From positions 82,448,630 to 82,512,629 of the forward strand of contig CM060952.1 of the NCBI GenBank assembly GCA_030765055.1: 64,000 nucleotides of DNA, in the 5' to 3' direction. The position numbers and the translations under genes were made by a program. This DNA comes from Mantis religiosa. Lineage: Eukaryota > Arthropoda > Insecta > Mantodea > Mantidae. The notes under the pieces are model-generated. The model saw only the letters and a list, made by a program, of their open reading frames with translations, ran no database searches and was not told the origin of the DNA. Below, piece after piece: positions 47,926 through 59,400 of the stretch; within the stretch, counting starts at the first letter, position 1, and each line of letters begins with the position of its first letter.

Positions 47926-48435
47926 GCAACTCTTTAGGGTTTTTCATTTTGTTAAGTTTAGCATACTTTTTATTTTTAAACTTCACCAGTCTTTTGAACT
48001 TTTTAGTCTGATAGTTAAGCCCATTTTATTGAGCAAATTATTTGGTGTGATATTGAATGTGTAATGAAGATGAGTTTCAATCTGACGCAGAAAACAACAT
48101 TTTAGTTAGGAATTATCAATGTTTTTACTGAATTTCCTTAGCTTTTAAGCCCTCAAAAGTTTATTTCTCTGTCAGTTTAAACATAAGTCGATGTAATTGT
48201 CAGGTATTACATTTAAATCGTTATGAGATTTTATGTTATTGAATGTTGTTGATTATGCATCGAAGTTATTCAGAAATCTGCCTTGGTGAATTTTAGTTCG
48301 GAATGAAATACTTTATAAGTACCTGAACTGACTATTTTGCTCGTTTTCTATAGCAAATAAAGAAGGTATTACATTCCAGCAAAAAGTATTTTAAGAAAAA
48401 AAGGTCGGTGTGTGTATCTACGTATGTGTGAATGG
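47926..48435. other. Non-coding
   Basis: No feature recognised. Confidence 0.4.
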
Positions 48436-48439
48436 AAAG

Positions 48440-48930
48440 TTTCATTTAACCTTTTATCTCATGGCCATGCAAAGTGATCACAAAACGACTAGCTCTTAAA
48501 AGACTTGACTTCGCTTAAAGCCTACCGTATTCACAAATTATTTTTGCAACTACAATAAAATTAGTAATAAGATAATGTTTATCTTGATTAAGTTGAAGTA
48601 GAGCAGTAAAGGTATGTAAGAATGGTTTCTACTAAAGTAGAGAAAGTCATGTGACTTAAACCCTAAGGGATAGAAAAGGTCTTACAAACAGTTAATGTGC
48701 ATCTCATAGAAGCATACAACTAAAATAATTTGTAGTGTTAACCATTTTCGAGATATTCATTATTACTGATTTGAATTTTCAGCTATACTTAACCTATTTT
48801 CCACTGCAAGTTCATAATGACCTTTCTTAGTTTCTTTCATTTTTCGGTCATGTTTGCAAAGAGCACTTAGTGACCCATATTAGAAATATTTGGTTGTAGC
48901 TTGAATTTTGCTGTAATCTTCTAATAAATA
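48440..48930 (-). repeat. Repeat family R (minus copies)
   Basis: TTATCTCATGGCCATGCAAA, GATAATGTTTATCTTGATTA and GTAGAGAAAGTCATGTGAC (end near 48660) form one copy. About 48720-48920 repeats the internal GTTAACCATTTTCGAG and TTTTTCGGTCATGTTTGCAA blocks, so a second piece lies beside it. Confidence 0.65.
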
Positions 48931-48957
48931 AGTTAATTTGTTAATAACGCTGTCAAT

Positions 48958-49070
48958 TGCCAGGATCGTATCAGCGCCGCCGGTGTGCCAGAATTTCATT
49001 GCGTAGCAGTTCTTTTACATGCCAGTAAATCTGACATTGTCACTTTTAAAGATACTTACAAACCATCGGT
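48958..49070 (-). mobile_element. SINE-D (copy 3), 3' part
   Basis: GGATCGTATCAGCGCCGCCG, GTGTGCCAGAATTTCATT and TTTTACATGCCAGTAAATC are the reverse complement of the family D 3' half. Confidence 0.75.
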
Positions 49071-49910
49071 GTGGGCCGGATCGTGATCTTCATTCAGGTA
49101 TAACGAAGATTTGGCTAAATTTGCAAAAATTATCTTTTGGATCACGATAGCTTCTAGAAGAGTGAATAGAGAAAGTCATGTGAAAAAGAACACATCAGAC
49201 TTGTCTTTGTAACTAGGGAAGGCATTGTAGTCTACTCCAGAAATCGATATCCACCGGAAATATACGCTTTGATTTAATTGAATATATACGAAGCATTTTT
49301 GGAAAAAGATCCGAGCTTAGCTCAAAAACAAAAGTAGGACAAATACCAAACATATGTTCAGTATCCTCTAAAGACGAGACACGGAAATGTTGAAGAAAAT
49401 CTTTCAGCCTGAAACTGCCTTACATATAAACCTTTTGCATAAGTATTTTTTTCTCCTTTCCCTAAAATGGTACAAATGACTTTTGCTAAGAATTACAGAT
49501 AGTTACATCATAAATAAAACCGGATTTCCTGGAAACAGCCTGATAAATGACAGAAATGAAAGACGAAAACGCACCTCACATAAAATTCGATATCTTTAAA
49601 GCACAGAATTTATTTCAAATAGCCGTTTTATGGCATCAGTAGTTAGTGGTTAGAATTGTTTAGTAGTTGGTGTCATATAGTAAGGATGTAAGTATGGGTT
49701 TACAACATTTAACAATCAAATTGATCACATAGCCACACGCTTTTGAAATCTGAAAATCGCTAGCCGACCATCTCTGTTAACAAGAATTACACAATAAGAT
49801 TCCAAGAAGCAACGCATTAGATATTTGGGGAAGAATTGCGTTGTTTATTCAAATGTGACACATTTACCAAAAAGTGATGTGTGCTACAGTGTAATAAATG
49901 ATGTACTTAC
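49071..49910. other. Non-coding
   Basis: A family R end (AATAGAGAAAGTCATGTG) lies near 49163-49181. Nothing else is recognised. Confidence 0.4.
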
Positions 49911-50045
49911 TGCGAGAAGAAGGAATGCGAGCGAAGTCTTGTCAAGTAGTGGCGATGGTTTCGCTTGTGAACATCTGGCCTGTTAAACGCCCAATGAATC
50001 AGTCGAGTTTAGACTGTCTCTTTCCCTTCTCCTTGATGATGACAA
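49911..50045 (-). CDS. Candidate cassette exon with in-frame TAA
   Basis: Acceptor TACCCACGTTGCCGCCAG before 50045 and donor CTCGCA|GTAAGT after 49911 bound exactly 135 bp (45 codons), GC-richer than its surroundings. It has the same strand and phase-0 edges that the next confident exon (34794-35084) needs. The frame reads LSSSRRRERDSLNSTDSLGV, one TAA, then QARCSQAKPSPLLDKTS and a hydrophobic end. The stop means it is either a poison exon, a readthrough site, a sequencing error, a decayed exon, or a false call. An internal acceptor (GTTTAACAG) just after the stop would give a shorter open exon in the same frame. Confidence 0.35.
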
Positions 50046-50444
50046 CTGGCGGCAACGTGGGTATAACATACACTCACTTTTTAAATCTCTCACTCTCTGG
50101 TTAATTTAAATAAACTTTCAGTTCACGTTGTAGAACATAGACGCTAAGGCGATAGTCACATTTGTTACTATGTGATGGCTTTGAATAAATATTTGAAAAT
50201 TCAAACCAGTAACCACTCTCCCCACAGAAAAGTCATTTATGGGACTTGGAGGGCGTTACCGCCGAGGGAATATTAAACATTAAAACCTCGTTAGTCCAAT
50301 ACGTAATTTTATCCGTTACTTAAGAAAAAATCGACTTGAATTACGAATTATAAAAAAACTAAAGATTGATTTTGGAGGTTTTGAATAGGGAAGAAACATA
50401 ACTATGGTGATCCAAAAATAACAAATGATAAACTGTATGCCAAA
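50046..50444. other. Non-coding
   Basis: No feature recognised. Confidence 0.4.
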
Positions 50445-50865
50445 ATGAGTGATTCAGGCGACGAAAGTTTTATACCTGAAGGAATTCGAGAAGAAGCTGG
50501 TACTGCTATTCTTAGTTTGCTGCCACGAAAGTAACCTGCAATTTAAAACAAAGAATATTTGTTTGAAGAAATAGTGCACTTTAAAAAGTGTTAGGAACAT
50601 TTGCAAGGAAGTGAGTTTAACATATTTTTAAGAGAAATCACAGGTACTAAAATCATATAGTCTGTGGTCGAAGTATTCGATATTGAGATGTGCATTGTCG
50701 ATTAAAGATGGAGTGGATGTTAGTAAATATATGAAGCTGAAACCTTTTTTATTTAAATGTGAGTACAAGGCAAAGAAAGCAAAAGGTTTTACTAGACGAA
50801 AGGTGAATGAATTTTTGATACAAGCAGATAATGAAAAGTATATTTCTATGCATTGCAGATAAATA
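50445..50865 (+). pseudogene. Crypton-like tyrosine-recombinase relic, N-terminal part
   Basis: ATG at 50445 opens MSDSGDESFIPEGIREEAGT and AILSLLPRK, then TAA. After a decayed stretch, about 50645-50862 reads SYSLWSKYSILRCALSIKDG, then VDVSKYMKLKPFLFK and KKAKGFTRRKVNEFLIQADN. The order (acidic N-terminus, then SLW-YS-L, then KKSKV-T--EI--FL-EAP) matches the N-terminal and SAM-like DNA-binding region of insect proteins related to Crypton tyrosine recombinases. The catalytic domain is missing here. Family call is from recalled motif patterns and should be tested. Confidence 0.5.
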
Positions 50866-52195
50866 GTATGTGTGTTTATTTTTCAGATAACTAAAGAAAA
50901 ATTGAACTTCGGAAAGCCATTTATAGATAATCGATAGTCGAAGAGGTTATAATATGTCTTTGGCACTATAATAGATTAGGCGTTCCTGTGTTTTTGTCTA
51001 GCAAATTTTAACTTTATTCTCCTGTTTGACCTTCTACATTGACTGTGGTAGAGATAATTCGACTCTTTGCAGAGACGGACTATTCATGGTCTACCTTTCA
51101 GTAACAAAAGTATGCGTAATGGTATCTTTTTACTTATGCTGGCGGATAAAGTTTATTTATTTGACCTAATTGTATTCTGTAACGGTATTAAATTTTCACG
51201 TTCTTTATTATATAATAAAAGTGATTACAGGAAGTATTGTATTCCACCCAACTTCCGACTCTCTGAATCCAAAAGAAAACCATATTTAGAAAAAAATGAC
51301 TATGAGAAGAAAAAAAGTCACATGAGTGCAATACATTATATTTATTTTATTTTAGATTGTCCATTTCTTTTCGATTTAAGAATATACTCTTATAACTTGA
51401 AGGCTTGAGTGATTATGCAAAGCATTACGTAAATTAATGTGGTACGTAGAATCCCTGCTTAAACTCTCCCTGTCCAATTCTGTATTTAAAAAGTGCCATG
51501 GATTTATTTTAACAGAGAATTGCCGGCCACATTCAATTTGCTATTGCCATATCTTACAAAAGAGACACAAATGTTTGCCCTTTGTGTAAAGCCAGCTGGA
51601 ATAAAATTAAAAAAGCAAGGGAATTAATTCTGGTATCGTGTCCATCGGGCTTGGTAGCAGGTAAATACGATTATATTTTGCACATACCATTGGACCCGGG
51701 TAATACTTTAAACTGCTTTGAACATTTAATGTGATAACAGAATCACCCAAAGGTAACGGTTTATATTTACTACATTACACGTTTTTGCGCAGTTTATTTA
51801 AAGCTCTCCCCACCTATTTGCATCGATAATTGCAGGGGTTTTCAACAAAATCAATCCATTTTTATTGCGTTTGGAAACATTACCCGTGGGAAACACCTAG
51901 CTTGTCTGCTTTAGAAGAATTTGAACACAGTGTCAATATGTTCATTCTATTATATAAGAGAACACCTAACATCTAGATATTTACTTCTTCCTCAAAATAC
52001 ATATTTCCATTTTTGGCATTATTATTGACATTACTATCTAAAGAGTATTTCTGTGTACATTTCCTTTTAAAACCTCAACATCATTCTAGTTGTGACGTAT
52101 TTTAAAACATATACTATCTAAAAAATCTCAGTATATTTTCTACTCTGGTACAAACATTCTTAAACATATTCCAGAAATCCTCCATTCCTCTATCC
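50866..52195. other. Non-coding
   Basis: No exon or repeat recognised. A plus frame at 51067-51408 looks like chance. Confidence 0.35.
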
Positions 52196-52690
52196 ACTTC
52201 ATGTTAATATCCGAGCGGGATGGCTCAGCCGTCTTTGGCCCGCATTCGGGAGTTCCGAGTTCGATTCCCATGGTTGGCATAGCTGACTCATGGGTTTTTT
52301 TGGGTGGGGGGGTTATCCGGGTCGCCAGGCGAATGCTAGGTACTTCAGTTACATTTACCAAATTGTATCTCTCATCTGGTGGTCTCTTTCAGGTAGAAGT
52401 GTCGGAGGTTAACTTGGCGCTGCAAGGCAGGATGATATGCTCCTGGTGAACACTTCCTCCTCCGTAGGGCGGTTTCCGGCCTCCGAACCAACATGGTGGA
52501 CCGTTTCCGGATCACGGCGGGTGGGATGCTGGTTGCACTGGCCGGCCGTAGGAGATTCCAAACGATATATAGTACGGCCCTTGCCTTCTGTACTGTCGTG
52601 ACTCCTTGAGACGGCCGTCCTCTGTCTCTTCTCACCTTATCCTTCCTCCCGGGGATGCCCCTCTTGAGGCTTAGATACAATAAATCATAG
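52196..52690 (+). mobile_element. tRNA-derived SINE, family C (long)
   Basis: The head GAGCGGGATGGCTCAGCCG and the B box GAGTTCGATTCCC show tRNA origin. The body is unusually long and GC-rich (CGGTTTCCGGCCTCCGAACC, GAGACGGCCGTCCTCTGTC) and ends with AATAAA near 52678-52683. Open frames on both strands through it are composition effects. A short related piece (CGCGTTCAAATTCCGTGG) lies at about 26520-26580. Confidence 0.75.
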
Positions 52691-52739
52691 GTTTCACTGC
52701 CTAATCCGCTCCATAGTAATCCTAAACCTAATCATGTTA

Positions 52740-53200
52740 ATAGAGACAAACATTTGCAGAAATTGTTTTATTACATACTTCATTAAAGTATAATAGGCTT
52801 AAGTGATAATCAAATCTTTCAAGAGCTGGTTGCTATGTTATGGCTTTGAAATTGCAATCTCATTATATGGTCAAATTACAAAAAAAAGAAAGAAAGGAAT
52901 GACTTTCCATTTGACAAAAGTAAGAGTGTTAGAAAATTTTAAAATATTACCAGAAATAGCTTTCTCTGAATTGATTCCATAAAGCGTATTTGAGAAAAAT
53001 TGTGTGTTTTAACAAGACCTCCATTTGTTGTGTAGTAAGATTTTGTCTATCCCTTACAGTTTATCAATTATACAGTCATCCAGAATAAAGAGGACTTCAG
53101 AGGACATTTTCAGAAAATTCAAATATATACATTTCATTTCTTTTAGTTTTGTACTTCATATAATGTTTATTATACTTTGAAGCAGTTATTTTAAATTTGG
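52740..53200 (+). repeat. Repeat family R (plus copy)
   Basis: TTATGGCTTTGAAATTGC, GTTTATCAATTATACAG and AGAATAAAGAGGACTTCAGA follow the family R order. Confidence 0.7.
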
Positions 53201-53804
53201 ATCCGGGAAAATCAACGTTGTTTATATATCAGGGGTTCACAACCATAGAAAAAGTCAAATTTTTAAGAATAATGGGATATTAATGTAATAGGTATGGGAA
53301 ACCTTGTTTTATTCACTGCCATAGTGAACTGGGTGAATCGTTCACTTACTTTCTCCTAGAGGGGAAGCTGGTGAAGTAAAATATAGAACTTTCACAATCA
53401 CACTAAATCAAGTCCATTCTTGAGCTTATAAGATTGCTATCAAAGAACTCGGTGGTTAAAATAGTACTGATTTTGATTCTTCTGGTGAAGAATGTGTTCC
53501 TGATTTATCTTGTGAATCATCAACACCATATGTGTTTCAAATGGGAAGGGTTCTGGAGTCCAGCTAATCAGATGCCGTATCACACTCAGCGTTGCCAGCT
53601 TGTTGCCTCACTCCTTTTATATTTCCCTCTCTCTCGCACACTCATACAACATGCAGGTCTGCTTGGCGCAAGATGTAAGGATAAGCGAATTATATTTTAC
53701 AAACTTTTACAATGATGCAGTTGCCAAAATCAAAATTGGAAAAAGTATTTTCGCAAAATATATGTATTTTAAAATACCATAACTATAATTATAGTTTATG
53801 AATT

Positions 53805-54015
53805 ACCTGCTTTTCTAATCCAAATGCGGGACACACTTGTTTTACCTACACCACACGCTTCAGCAGTAAGCCGTTGAGCATTTTTGAATTCGAGCTGATT
53901 TCTATATTCCTCATTGCCCAATTTTTTGAAGAACGTGTACACCTTAATAACAATACTTCGAGTTGATTTCGCAATAATTGCCTTTTTGACTCGCCACTAA
54001 ATTCACCGCAAGAAG
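53805..54015 (-). pseudogene. IS630/mariner-type DNA-binding domain relic
   Basis: The minus strand reads AIIAKSTRSIVIKVYTFFKK, then EYRNQLEFKNAQRLTAEAC and GVGKTSVSRIWIRKAG. This is the N-terminal helix-turn-helix layout of IS630/Tc1-type transposases and resembles the start of the element at 10492-12296. Frameshifts lie on the upstream side. The catalytic core is absent. Confidence 0.55.
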
Positions 54016-54113
54016 CCATTGCACTATTTAGCACTTCCTCTACTGTTGTGTAAAGAACAACTGAATGATATTGATCTGAACTCTCCAGAGTAAATAAACA
54101 CTTCTTATTCAGC

Positions 54114-54484
54114 ATTCATTCATAAACATATGCATACAGCATTCCACAGGCTAACAGGAAATGAAGTGTTTGCTCTTTCTCGAATTGAACACCTTGATTT
54201 ATTCACAGTGATTCTTTTATCACGTCATGCAGTAGTTTAAATTTAAGTTCTGAGTAATGAAAAGTATATGTACATATACACCAACCACTTCGAACTGAGA
54301 TTACCAACCATTCATAAACAAAGATACAATGTGACCAGAGACGTTCTGCCAGGGCAGCAGGAAATTTGTTTCCTCTCGCTCGAATTGGCTTATTCAAAGT
54401 AATTCTTTTATCACGTCATGTGAAACATTTACGTTTTAGTTCTGAGTAATTACAAATATACGTACACGCATACATGCCAAATTC
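54114..54484. repeat. Diverged tandem duplication, unit ~185 bp
   Basis: Unit 1 (54114-54307) and unit 2 (54308-54484) share CATTCATAAACA, CTCGAATTG, ATTCTTTTATCACGTCATG, AGTTCTGAGTAAT and a TACA-rich end. Divergence is substantial, so the duplication is old. Confidence 0.7.
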
Positions 54485-54902
54485 ATACAGTGCTTACGTC
54501 GCGATTTATTGTTATAATACAGGTAATAGTGCTTTATTTATTTGTATTAGAAAAACTATTTGAGCTAAAAGTATGGGTTTCTCATTGTTATGTTGGATAC
54601 ATTACTCTCTACCTTCCACATGGATCAGTTTTGGCGAAATCTGAAATTTTGCCTTAGCGCGAATAGTATTTCATACAGATTGATTAGGTTGGCGCTCCTC
54701 ACACACCACTTAGCGGGAATGCAATACGACAACACCGCAGGACTCCGATTGGTTGCTCGCCTAGCAGCGTTTAAGGACAAACACCTTCCCATTTGAAACA
54801 CATAGTAGATGGTATTACAAATGGTAAGTAATGGCTTTGGTAGAGGCCATCACAAACAGAAAGGACACAGTCAGTTGAACGAACATTAGCTGGCTGCGAA
54901 TT

Positions 54903-55180
54903 GTGAGAGGTTTCCCTTTCATATTAGAGTTCAAAGAAACTCTCAATAAAGATCTGCCTTTTCGCAAAATAAATTTGGAAAATCAGGCTAGCGGGCGAAA
55001 GTTGCTTGCTTTATCTCATGTTGGCCAAGCTACATTGTGCATGGACCGTAGAAAGATCACTTTAGCTAAAAAGAAGGAGATGATCGATCTTTTCCCATAC
55101 ATTCCACCGATTAATCATGCATATTTCAAGAATCTTCCAGTGAATATAAATACTAGACACCAAGCTAATTCACCTTGAGC
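54903..55180 (+). pseudogene. Transposon-derived C-terminal frame
   Basis: 91 codons without stop, including LENQASGRKLLALSHVGQ, CMDRRKITLAKKKEM and IDLFPYIPPINHAYFKNLP. The KKKEMIDLFPYIPP portion resembles a C-terminal block I associate with insect transposon-encoded proteins of uncertain class. It sits just inside the right half of the TIR element. There is no upstream continuation in frame, so I treat it as a fragment. Confidence 0.4.
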
Positions 55181-55616
55181 AGATGAAGATGATGAGAGTT
55201 ACAATATATTTTTGTATTGTGACTGATTTACCAAAAATGGGAAAATGATACTCTTATGGTACCAGTAACAGTAAAATTTGTAAGCAGGGCATATAACTGA
55301 AAATCAATGATCTTTGTGATAATAATAAATAATTAATTATTTTTATCTTGTCAGATACAATTTTGCACAAGGAAGTTTCAGAGCCATAGTGGATGAACTC
55401 CTCATTTTTGTTTTAAAGTTTATATTTTAAACAGAAATACTTACTTCTTAACTTTAACAATAACAGGTCTATATAAATTATAATTTTAACTTTATGTTGT
55501 CATATGTGTTACTATACTCTTATTTGACATGAATTATATATTTACTTGAAATTTTAAGGCTTTATTACACAGGAAAGAGAAAAATGGACTTGGTTTACTA
55601 TGATTTTGAACCCCTC

Positions 55617-56598
55617 ATATATAGGTTGCTACAAGTGACGTGAATATAGAGAAACGTGCGGTTGCTATGGAGAAAAAAAATCAATAATCTTCATAGAGGG
55701 ATGCTTTCACTAGAGGCTTTTTGAGAGGCTTGATCGTCGTAGAAGATAGACGCTTGTGAAATGCCCCGAGTAATTTGAGAATGTGAATATATTTGAGTGA
55801 TTGTAATTTAATTTGCGTTGCATCATTTTATGAAAAGTTCTATAGTTAAATTTACAATATAAAAGAAAGAAAAGATATAATTATTTTATTTGAAAAAATC
55901 AACACCAACCCGAGTCAATGCCTTAAGGTGAGATTCTTCATGCACCGGCTAAGAGATAGAAATTAATAATTTATAAATTGATTAGACCAACGGAATGCGA
56001 CACAATTTCTTTAAAAATACATCCCAACTTGGGCACAAAATTACAATATCTTTCAATTATATTCCACAATGTGCTGCAGACTAAAATCCTTTTACAAAAT
56101 TTGGGAGCAAACTTTGGTTTTGTTTACTGAGTTCATGTTAGAACAGTTGTTGATCATGGAAAAGAGCAGTATGTTAACTGTAATTCCGTCTGGATCTTTT
56201 CACGGGGTGAGTTACGTTCTTCGACAGACTGGTCTTTTGTACCTATGCCCCAACTCCGGTACACCCGGGAGAAGGATGAGGCGATAGGAGACAGAGCGGA
56301 TCTTCCCCAAGGAGCCACGACAATGCAGAGGGCAGGGCAGTTTACCAGTTTGGAAACTGCCGGCAGTCTAGTACAATCGATATCCCACCTGCCGTGGTCC
56401 TGAAACAGCTCACTTAGCTGGCTCAGACAGCACTATAACTTTAGCGTACTGGTGGAGATGTCTCAACAAGCAAACAACTTTCCAATATCGTGACGAAATA
56501 ATCATGAATGTGTAACACCACTATAATTATTGTCTTTCGTGCCAATATTTCTTATTTAATTTTAAGCACTATGATAAGGAATACCCTATTGAAAATAT
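55617..56598. other. Non-coding
   Basis: No exon supported. 56240-56470 is GC-richer but unrecognised. Confidence 0.35.
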
Positions 56599-57075
56599 TG
56601 TTACAGTGGCGAACGCGAAGCTGTTTTGGAGGGGAAGATCAGTCGGGCAACTTAGCCGCCATCCTGAAGAAGCGGGAATAGGTGAATCACCTCGTTGCTT
56701 ATTGGCTGGAAGGAGGGAAATGGCACACCTTCAAGGCCACTTATGAGCGGACGTTACGAGGTCGGGGCGCAATTGTGTTGTTACTACACAAAAGACCGTT
56801 CTAGACAGTGTTTCCAGAGACTTCCAGGAATATTTACACTAGCGAAGAGTTTACGTGTGAATATCGGAGTTGTGTTGTGCAGCTCCGTGTTAGAGGTGGA
56901 CCTATGTGTTCGTCAGCAGGCAAAAGGCGCTTGGTATAGACTTAAAGGAACATTGTAGAGACATATCAAAGTGTTGTACTTGTGAAAAAGAAAGGCTGAA
57001 TGTATGTTAGCACTGAAATAACGATTTAGTGACAAATAAAGCAGTTTGAGATGAACTATGTCGTCCTCTGTCACA
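56599..57075 (+). mobile_element. Solo LTR (copy 2, different family)
   Basis: Begins TGTTACAGTGGCGAACGCG and ends CTCTGTCACA. A 4-bp duplication ATAT flanks it (56595-56598 and 57076-57079). It is 477 bp, has AATAAA at 57035-57040, and no adjacent coding region. It shares the TG...TCACA ends and the 4-bp duplication with the LTR at 47482-47921 but not its body. The low-complexity TSD weakens the boundary call. Confidence 0.6.
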
Positions 57076-57259
57076 ATATATTTATGGTTAATATAATTTG
57101 ATGGAGAAGATCACTTGGTAGTACCTGATCCTGTTCACCCTTTCCTTTGTGGCCCTTTGAGCACCTTACAATCCAGCAAAGGTAGTGGGAAGATAAAGAG
57201 GAAGAGAACAACATTTAATACACAATTGTCTTGATGTCACTTACAATTACTTAATAATA

Positions 57260-57265
57260 TTTATT
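57260..57265 (-). terminator. Possible poly(A) signal of the unrecognised gene
   Basis: AATAAA on the minus strand, about 260 bp downstream of the stop at 57522-57524. Confidence 0.4.
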
Positions 57266-57521
57266 ACTTTCCAAATACTGAAGTAATATCACTTTTAATA
57301 ATCTTGGAATAAATTTAAACTCACATATTCATACTTACGCTAAAAAGGTAAACTATAATATTGTAAATATCTCTACAGTTTTCTGTTAAATTAAACTTTT
57401 CAAATCTCTCAATCTTAAATTAATCTTTCGAAATCTTGAGCTGCTAATTCTGAAAGTAAACTGAGAATATTAAATAAGTTCATTAGCAAGCTGTTTACAA
57501 ATATCGATGGAGGCCAGAATT

Positions 57522-57705
57522 TCACAGTTTTTCTATTTCGATCTGTTCCACATTTTCATTGAATGTCACAAGAGATTTCCGTCTTGAAATACTGCCCTTT
57601 CCATCATCTTGTGAGACAGAATCGTCGGATTCTCCTGCCACATTTCCAAGGGTAACACTGGACCTATTGGAATCGCTGGAGTCTCCTGCAGGTCCGTCAA
57701 CAGCC
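57522..57705 (-). CDS. Unrecognised protein, last exon
   Basis: Acceptor CATTTGGTTACAG precedes 57705. One base completes a Thr codon from 59772-59846, then 60 codons run to TGA at 57522-57524. The product is acidic and serine-rich (AVDGPAGDSSDSNRSSVTLG, then AGESDDSVSQDDGKGS) and ends RRKSLVTFNENVEQIEIEKL. RRKS is a basophilic kinase consensus and the tail could be a docking segment. The layout suggests a disordered cytosolic C-terminus. I do not recognise the family. It is separate from the tandem-C2 gene because it has its own stop. Confidence 0.7.
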
Positions 57706-57859
57706 CTGTAACCAAATGGAAGTATCATTTCAGCGTTAGTACTTTTGCTTCGCTATATTAATGGAAAAGGTATAATTAAACAAAGTTCATTCTGCTGTGT
57801 GTCTGTGAACATCATAATTAAAAAAAAAAGTTAGTTAAATATCAAACTTTAAGGATGAT

Positions 57860-58780
57860 ACGCGATTTTCGGAACTCCCACCCCCGAATACCATTCATGT
57901 GGTACATTTTTAAAAAATCGTAATTTTCTCAGAAACAGCTGTAATTATTTTGATTAAAATACCATATGTTTAACATATTTCAAATGTTAACAAATTAAAG
58001 TTTTAACAAATGAAACTTATTTCTTAAATTTTTTGGAAATGTTCTCGGAAGACTTCTTCATCCTGGTTGACTTATTTGCAAGTGACAAACCGCAAGAGAT
58101 GGATAAAATTGTTCTACAGAAGAATCTAGTTGAAACAAAGATGAAGGTTGATATTTTATTAATCCTTTTCTTTCCAATTAATAGGTTAAATTCTTCAGTA
58201 AAAGCTCATAGTTAACGTCAAAGACTTACTTTTGTAGAGTGAATCATTTCGGATGCATTTCTTGTTTATTGGTTTGCATTTTCCAATATTTATACTTTCT
58301 CAAATAGGAAATGGTTATTTGTTTTTCTCTCTTGGCCTTACTAAGAGAACATAATTTTAATACATAGTAACTAGCTCTTAAAAATTTGACTATCACTTAC
58401 AGTTTATTATTTTTAATTTTTAAATTAACGTCGTCCAATGTTAAGTCATAATGGTAGATGAAAAAATGATGCTCAGAGGAGCACAGGGTCGATAGAGTTC
58501 ATTCATCTTTCAGGATAAGTCAAAACCCTGGAAAAACTCTTATCCAGATAACTCACTCTGACCGAGATTTGAACTCGGGACCTTGAACATGAGGCAGACA
58601 CACTACCACCTACGCTATAGAGGTGGGCGGTTGGATTTACAGTAGTCCCACATTTCTCTTGTATGTACAAGAATATTAGCAATTAACAATAAGATCCTGA
58701 TAAACATGAAGCAGATAGAGGAATAAGTGTTTGTTAATTTAGTTTTTACAAGAGTAGTGAAAGTCATGTGAGTACAACAC
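57860..58780 (-). repeat. Repeat family R, minus copy split by a SINE
   Basis: AAATGTTCTCGGAAGACTTC, GTGAATCATTTCGGATGC and TCTCTTGGCCTTACTAAG lie left of SINE-A (58412-58630). TTCTCTTGTATGTACAAG, GATAAACATGAAGCAGATAG and the family end GTGAAAGTCATGTGAG lie right of it. It is the longest minus copy. Confidence 0.75.
58412..58630 (-). mobile_element. SINE-A (copy 9)
   Basis: Reverse orientation with tail TTAAATTAACGTCGTCCAAT, body AAAACCCTGGAAAAACTC and head ACACTACCACCTACGCTATA. Nested in family R. Confidence 0.85.
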
Positions 58781-58944
58781 AACAGATCATCTTGTATTGA
58801 AGATCTTCTTTCATGTTCAGTATGTTCTTATAAGTGAGTTTAGTTATAATTGCAATGATGGGACACGATTGCAAATGTATAGATATCGGATTGAAGATTC
58901 AAAATATCTTTGAATGTGGTATGAGGCTGTTGAATTTATTTTAT

Positions 58945-59400
58945 ATATATAAAGGGCACTCAACTACGGCGGTCATCAGCGCCCTTTAAAAAACTAGTCA
59001 TGGCAAAAGCCAGATACAAAACTTTCTAAAAACTATACAACTGTAACAAAACCTATTAAAAATACACGTACATAAAAAACATCAATCAAAATCTACTAAA
59101 AATTTCGTTCACTAAATCCTAAACTCTAAACTAGACAAGAATCTAAAAACCTTCTCCACGGGTCGCCACGCACGGCCTACACGTGGGTGGGCCTGTTGAC
59201 CGTCTCCCTCAACCACGAAGAGGAGCCCACACGAGGGAGACTGTTGGCTCGGGACCCCGGGTGCGCCAAACCCGTACCTACCGAAGTAGGATCCTGGGGG
59301 GTGAGGCTGTTGATCTAGTTCTTGCAATATTTGTACGTTGGGTGACATACTGTAGACAATCTTGGAAAACCTACGATTTAATGGATTTTGACTAGTACAT
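58945..59400. other. Unclassified repeat-like, GC-rich segment
   Basis: CACTCAACTACGGCGGTCAT and GCGCCC near 58962-58995, then a GC-rich block at 59150-59300 (GGGTCGCCACGCACGGCC, GGGACCCCGGGTGCGCC). It resembles the 3' part of an interspersed element, but only one copy is in the window. Open frames on both strands here are composition effects. Confidence 0.35.

Larger units (their letters stand above)
53230..55616. mobile_element. Unclassified TIR DNA transposon relic
   Basis: The left end AGGGGTTCACAACCATAG (53231-) matches the inward right end AGGGGTTCAAAATCATAG (to 55615) with two mismatches over 18 bp. TA-rich flanks prevent a firm target duplication; CAGGGG-type ends suggest hAT. Inside are a plus-strand acidic piece (DFDSSGEECVPDLSCESS, near 53470), a minus-strand helix-turn-helix relic, a tandem duplication, and a plus-strand frame at 54903-55180. 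The mix of orientations suggests internal replacement or nesting. Confidence 0.55.

Noticed and set aside
52140..52680. Open frames on both strands in SINE-C
   Set aside because: They follow the GC-rich body of the SINE and have no protein-like pattern.
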